This document shows, in pieces, positions 15,189 to 18,230 of a stretch of 18,230 bases of DNA. The notes under the pieces were generated by a model, which did no database searches, was not told the origin of the DNA, and saw only the letters and a list, made by a program, of their open reading frames with translations. The stretch comes from an uncultured Oscillospiraceae bacterium (lineage in GTDB: Bacteria; Bacillota; Clostridia; Oscillospirales; Oscillospiraceae): positions 1,577 to 19,806 of the forward strand of contig CAJTLK010000033.1 in assembly GCA_910577415.1 (NCBI GenBank). Direction: 5' to 3'. The position numbers were made by a program, and so were the translations under genes. The first letter of the stretch is position 1, and the number at the start of each line of letters is the position of its first letter.

Positions 15189-16541
15189 ATGGGTAAATTA
15201 TTTGGAACCGACGGTATTCGCGGAGTCGTAAACGAGAACTTGAATGCCGACCTGGCCTTTGAGGTCGGCTGCGCTGCCGCCCAGGTGCTGGCAAAGGATA
15301 CCGGTAAAAAGCGGCCTCTTTTTACCATTGGCAAGGATACCCGCATATCCTCCGATCTGCTGGAGGGCGCCCTCATCGCCGGACTTTGCTCTGCCGGGGC
15401 GGACGTGCTTCGCCTGGGCGTCATCCCCACTCCCGCGGTGGCGTTCCTTACCATTGCCAACAAGGCCGACGCGGGCATTGTGATCTCCGCGTCCCACAAT
15501 CCTTTTGAGCATAATGGTATCAAGATCTTTAACGCCCAGGGGTTCAAGCTCTCCGATGCTTTGGAGAACAAGATCGAGGACATCGTGCTCTTCAATCAGA
15601 AATCGCCGCTATGCACTGGCGCGGACATTGGCAAGGTAACTTATGCGGATACCCAGGCGGTGGAGGAGTACATTGACCACCTGATCACCACAGTGGATAC
15701 CGATCTCGCCGGAATGCGGATCTTAGTGGATTGCGCCAACGGCGCTTCCGCCGCAACGGCAGGGAAGCTCCTCAACCGTTTTCCCAAGCTTCATACGGAC
15801 ATCATCAATGCCGATCCCGATGGTGTCAACATTAACCACGACTGCGGTTCCACCCACATTGAAAAGCTCTCCGCCATGGTGACGGCGGGGGATTACGACC
15901 TGGGCATTGCTTTTGACGGCGATGCAGACCGCTGTTTGGCTGTAGACGAAAAGGGCATCCTCATTGACGGGGACCAGGTCCTGGCCGTCTGTGGCACCGA
16001 CCTGCGGAGCAGGAGGGAACTGGCAGGGGATACCATTATAGGGACAGTGATGAGCAACTTGGGTCTGCGCCTGTTTGCCAAGGAGCACGGTATCACTCTG
16101 GGCATCACCGATGTGGGGGACCGCAATGTATTGGAGGAGATGGAGCGGGGCGGTTACATCCTGGGCGGCGAGCAGTCTGGGCATACCATCTTTCGTCAGT
16201 TTGCCACCACTGGCGACGGAGAGCTAACCGCTCTCCAGCTCCTCAATGTTCTTAAAAAGTCGGGAAAGAAAGCTTCCGAGCTGTTCTCCGTGTGCCAGCG
16301 GTATCCCCAAGTGCTGGTAAATGTCCCCGTGGCGGACAAGGACAAGAAAGCGTCCATCATGGGATCTGAGCAGTTGATGGCCGCGATAGCGCAAACGGAG
16401 GCGGAACTTGCCGACACAGGCCGGGTGCTGGTACGCCCCTCCGGTACTGAGCCATTGATCCGGGTGATGATCGAGGCAAAGGAGGAAGCGACGGCCCAAG
16501 TTCAGGCGCAAAAGTTGGCAGATTTAATAAAAACACTGTGA
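15189..16541 (+). CDS. glmM: Phosphoglucosamine mutase
   Basis: A 450-residue cytoplasmic enzyme interconverting glucosamine-6-phosphate and glucosamine-1-phosphate for UDP-GlcNAc and hence peptidoglycan. The active phosphoserine is S102 in ISASHNP, the same position as in E. coli. The Mg loop DGDADR is at 243-248, the sugar-binding loop is GGEQSGH and the phosphate loop is RPSGTEPLIRV. The ATG at 15189 is preferred over a TTG six bases upstream because AAAGGAG (15175-15181) then has a normal spacing of seven. That site lies at the ruvB stop, so glmM is the fourth gene of the ruv operon. No good terminator follows it. Confidence 0.97.
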   Translation: MGKLFGTDGIRGVVNENLNADLAFEVGCAAAQVLAKDTGKKRPLFTIGKDTRISSDLLEGALIAGLCSAGADVLRLGVIPTPAVAFLTIANKADAGIVISASHNPFEHNGIKIFNAQGFKLSDALENKIEDIVLFNQKSPLCTGADIGKVTYADTQAVEEYIDHLITTVDTDLAGMRILVDCANGASAATAGKLLNRFPKLHTDIINADPDGVNINHDCGSTHIEKLSAMVTAGDYDLGIAFDGDADRCLAVDEKGILIDGDQVLAVCGTDLRSRRELAGDTIIGTVMSNLGLRLFAKEHGITLGITDVGDRNVLEEMERGGYILGGEQSGHTIFRQFATTGDGELTALQLLNVLKKSGKKASELFSVCQRYPQVLVNVPVADKDKKASIMGSEQLMAAIAQTEAELADTGRVLVRPSGTEPLIRVMIEAKEEATAQVQAQKLADLIKTL

Positions 16542-16580
16542 AAATTTTTGGATTTTCAGAGGGTTTTACCGAAAACACGC

Positions 16581-16609
16581 TTGACAAGCCTGCGTTTTTT
16601 TGATATATA
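16581..16609 (+). promoter_or_regulatory. Promoter of the SigH-like sigma factor gene
   Basis: A perfect -35 TTGACA at 16581-16586, a 17-base spacer with a run of seven T, and -10 TATATA at 16604-16609. This is among the strongest promoters in the window by sequence. It lies only 22 bases before the start codon. Confidence 0.88.
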
Positions 16610-16631
16610 AGAGTTAAAAGGAGTCTTGGGC

Positions 16632-17234
16632 ATGGACCCACGATATGAACAATCGGATGAGGTCCTATGCTCTCTCGCTTTCAGCGGAGACCGTACGGCG
16701 GAAGAGTTGCTGGCCGCCCGCTATAGTCGGTTGGTGCGCATCTGCGCACGGCCATATTTCTTGGCGGGCGGTGACAGTGAGGACCTGATCCAAGAGGGAA
16801 TGATCGGCCTGTTGTCTGCCATCCGCGGATTCCAGGCAGATAAAGAGGCACGCTTTGGGACCTATGCGGAAGTATGTATTCGGAATCGCATTCGCTCCGC
16901 CACAAAGGCTGCCGCCAGGGATAAGCACACCCCTTTGAACCAGTCACTCTCCCTGGGTACATCGCTTTTCGAGCAGACCGTTGAAAATTATGGCGTTGAT
17001 TTTCAACAGTGCGGCGCAAACCCTGAAGATGTATTGATCTGCAGAGAAGAGAACCAGGCGCGAATAAAGTCCATGCGAGAAAAACTCTCTGTCTTTGAAA
17101 AAATAGTTTTGGACCTTTATTTGGATGGTTTTTCATATGGAGAGATCGCGCTTCGGGTAAGTAGGCCGGTAAAATCAGTGGACAACGCGGTGCAGCGCAT
17201 TCGTCGCAAGGCAGCGGAATGGTTTTCCGCATAA
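16632..17234 (+). CDS. RNA polymerase sigma-70 family factor, SigH (Spo0H)-like
   Basis: A 200-residue sigma factor with region 2 at about 31-100 (CARPYFLAGGDSEDLIQEGMI pattern and the following SAIRGF segment) and the ARDKHTPLNQSLSL stretch shared with sporulation SigH. Region 4 is at about 150-198, with a helix-turn-helix ending SVDNAVQRIRRKA. Similarity to Bacillus SigH, as I recall that sequence, is clear along most of the length. SigH directs transition-state and early sporulation genes. In Bacillus the gene lies near secE/nusG, so this locus could hold either the organism's SigH or a paralogue; I leave the symbol blank. The ATG at 16632 has AAAAGGAG at 16616-16623 with a spacing of eight; a TTG at 16626 would be too close. 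Confidence 0.9.
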   Translation: MDPRYEQSDEVLCSLAFSGDRTAEELLAARYSRLVRICARPYFLAGGDSEDLIQEGMIGLLSAIRGFQADKEARFGTYAEVCIRNRIRSATKAAARDKHTPLNQSLSLGTSLFEQTVENYGVDFQQCGANPEDVLICREENQARIKSMREKLSVFEKIVLDLYLDGFSYGEIALRVSRPVKSVDNAVQRIRRKAAEWFSA

Positions 17235-17357
17235 AAGCCCCTCGGGGCAAAATTATCCCTTTGGCGTTCGCAGCGAGAGCTGTACGCAATATTACATGCC
17301 CAACATAAGCTGGATACATCCGGGGTGGGGCAAATGATTCAAAGAGAGGGTAAAATC

Positions 17358-17645
17358 ATGTACGAAGACAAAACACTTGTATGCAAAGAATGCGGACAGG
17401 AGTTCGTGTTTACCGCCGGTGAACAGGAGTTCTATGCGGAGCGTGGCTTCCAGAATGAGCCTCAGCGCTGCAAAACTTGTCGCGATGCCCGCAAGGCTGC
17501 GGCCCGTGGTCCTCGTGAATACTTCACGGCTACCTGCGCCCGCTGTGGCGGTGAGGCCAAGGTCCCCTTTGAGCCTAAGTCTGACCGGCCTGTTTATTGC
17601 AGCGAGTGCTTTGCTAAGATCCGTGAGGAGGAGCAGGGCGAGTAA
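17358..17645 (+). CDS. Double zinc-ribbon protein (zf-trcl plus CxxC-x17-CxxC domains)
   Basis: A 95-residue soluble protein built of two cysteine knots. The first has CKEC at 9-12 and CKTC at 38-41 (spacing 25), resembling the probable zinc-ribbon family zf-trcl. The second has CARC at 60-63 and CSEC at 81-84, exactly CxxC-x17-CxxC, a named but uncharacterised domain. Each should bind one zinc. A basic linker (RDARKAAARGPR) joins them, compatible with nucleic-acid contact, and the tail is acidic. No catalytic residues are seen. The ATG at 17358 has AGAGAGGG at 17343-17350 upstream; an earlier in-frame ATG (17325) lacks this. It follows the sigma factor by 123 bases, with no clear terminator between, so both may share a transcript. 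Confidence 0.85.
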   Translation: MYEDKTLVCKECGQEFVFTAGEQEFYAERGFQNEPQRCKTCRDARKAAARGPREYFTATCARCGGEAKVPFEPKSDRPVYCSECFAKIREEEQGE

Positions 17646-17682
17646 TTGTCCTTTTCTTCACGGCGCATAAACAACGCCTAAG

Positions 17683-17711
17683 AGACAGCACGGCCAATGG
17701 CCGTGCTGTCT
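17683..17711 (+). terminator. Hairpin after the zinc-ribbon gene
   Basis: A perfect 13-bp stem (AGACAGCACGGCC at 17683-17695, complement at 17699-17711) with a 3-base AAT loop lies 37 bases past the stop. The following TGCTGTCTG is a poor T-tract, so this is a likely but atypical terminator. Confidence 0.62.
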
Positions 17712-17760
17712 TGCTGTCTGAATCGCGGCGAAGTCAATCGGAATATCATAAAAATTCATG

Positions 17761-17799
17761 GGCGGAGCTATTGCATTTTTGCATGGCCCCGCCTATAAT
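17761..17799 (+). promoter_or_regulatory. Promoter of the aminotransferase gene with overlapping imperfect inverted repeat
   Basis: TTGCAT at 17771-17776 and a perfect TATAAT at 17794-17799 are spaced by 17 bases. An imperfect inverted repeat, 17761-17775 against 17780-17793 around TTTT, shares GGCGG/CCGCC ends and TGCA/TGCA inner arms. It covers the -35 and spacer. It could be an operator (inference). Confidence 0.82.
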
Positions 17800-17836
17800 T
17801 GATATGAATCCTTGCCAAATGTTGGAGGAATGGACA

Positions 17837-18230
17837 ATGAAAGAGCTTTCCAGAATTGCCACCGGGATCCATGATTCCGCCACAATGCATATCGACAGCC
17901 TTTATAAGCAGATGAAGGCCGACGGGATGGACGTTATCGGCTTTGCGGCGGGAGAACCTGATTTTCCCACCCCCGACCACATCAAAGAGGCGGCGTTTCA
18001 GGCCATTCGGGACAATTATACCCGGTATACTCCGGCCTCCGGCGCGCCAGAGCTGAAAAAAGCCATTTGCCAGCGGATGAAAGCGGATATCGGTGTTGAA
18101 TACGCACCTAACCAGGCAGTGATCTCCAGCGGCGCCAAGCACACTGTCTATCTGGCCCTCCGGGCCTTGGTAAACCCAGGAGACGAGGTCATTCTTCCCA
18201 CTCCCGCATGGGTGAGCTACTATGAACTGA
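17837..18230 (+). CDS. Class I/II pyridoxal-phosphate aminotransferase (aspartate aminotransferase type), partial at window end
   Basis: The first 131 codons of an open frame that runs off the window. It begins MKELSRIATGIHDSATMHID and contains AAGEPDFPTP (substrate carboxylate region), YTPASGAPELKKAI, and SSGAKHTVYLALRALVNPGD followed by PTPAWVSYYE. This order is typical of the N-terminal half of fold-type I aminotransferases near the Bacillus/Thermus AspB group, which exchange amino groups between aspartate and 2-oxoglutarate. The PLP lysine lies beyond the window. GGAGG at 17824-17828 precedes the ATG by eight bases. It could instead be another class I aminotransferase, since specificity cannot be read from this part. 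Confidence 0.9.
   Translation, partial: MKELSRIATGIHDSATMHIDSLYKQMKADGMDVIGFAAGEPDFPTPDHIKEAAFQAIRDNYTRYTPASGAPELKKAICQRMKADIGVEYAPNQAVISSGAKHTVYLALRALVNPGDEVILPTPAWVSYYEL

Noticed and set aside
16540..16558. AT-rich hairpin (GAAAAT/ATTTTC) after glmM as a terminator
   Set aside because: The stem is weak and A/T only, and no T-run follows it. Read-through from glmM into the sigma gene cannot be excluded.
16577..16602. ACGC...GCGT followed by seven T as a terminator overlapping the sigma promoter
   Set aside because: Only four base pairs can form. The same bases are better explained as a TTGACA promoter with a T-rich spacer.
17238..17249. GCCCCTCGGGGC hairpin after the sigma factor gene
   Set aside because: The stem is very short and is followed by AAAATT rather than T on the + strand. 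Insufficient for a terminator call.

Overview
The window reads as chromosomal core DNA of a low-to-mid-GC Gram-positive anaerobe of class Clostridia. Its gene content, moderate GC, Shine-Dalgarno sites close to AGGAGG and SigH-type sigma factor all point to the Oscillospiraceae/Flavonifractor-Lawsonibacter neighbourhood. That placement is an inference from gene style, not a database match. Every gene I can support lies on the + strand. No mobile element, CRISPR array, tRNA or rRNA was seen. No stretch over about 200 bases lacks a gene.

Layout. (1) 1-2915: a monocistronic class A penicillin-binding protein gene with its own extended -10 promoter and a hairpin terminator. (2) 2983-6085: an aspartate-family amino acid block with a small HTH-ACT protein (PheB/UPF0735 type), homoserine dehydrogenase (hom) and aspartokinase (lysC). 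It starts at a promoter overlaid by two inverted repeats and ends at a strong terminator. lysC carries a well-placed internal ribosome-binding site and in-frame ATG that would give a separate regulatory beta subunit. (3) 6094-12849: a tightly packed histidine operon, hisZ-hisG fusion, hisD, hisB, hisH, hisA, hisF, hisI, hisE and a GNAT acetyltransferase. It runs from a near-consensus promoter to a terminator whose stem overlaps the last stop codon. hisC and a histidinol-phosphatase gene are absent and must lie elsewhere. (4) 12847-16541: ruvC-ruvA-ruvB (Holliday junction processing) followed by glmM (phosphoglucosamine mutase). (5) 16581-17711: a SigH-like sigma factor with a near-perfect promoter, then a 95-residue double zinc-ribbon protein and a hairpin. 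(6) 17771-18230: a class I aminotransferase (aspartate aminotransferase type), cut by the window end, with a consensus-like promoter overlaid by an imperfect inverted repeat.

How the genes work together. Aspartokinase and homoserine dehydrogenase feed lysine, threonine and methionine synthesis. The upstream HTH-ACT protein may be their amino-acid-sensing regulator, which would fit the loss of a recognisable ACT domain at the C-terminus of Hom. The his block encodes nearly the whole PRPP-to-histidine pathway, with the regulatory and catalytic parts of ATP phosphoribosyltransferase joined in one chain. GlmM and the penicillin-binding protein both serve cell-wall synthesis, at precursor supply and at polymerisation respectively.

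No wholly new multi-gene system is evident. The most interesting signals are the HisZ-HisG fusion, the internal lysC start, the palindromic control region before the HTH-ACT gene, the GNAT gene at the end of the his operon, and the sigma factor/zinc-ribbon pair.
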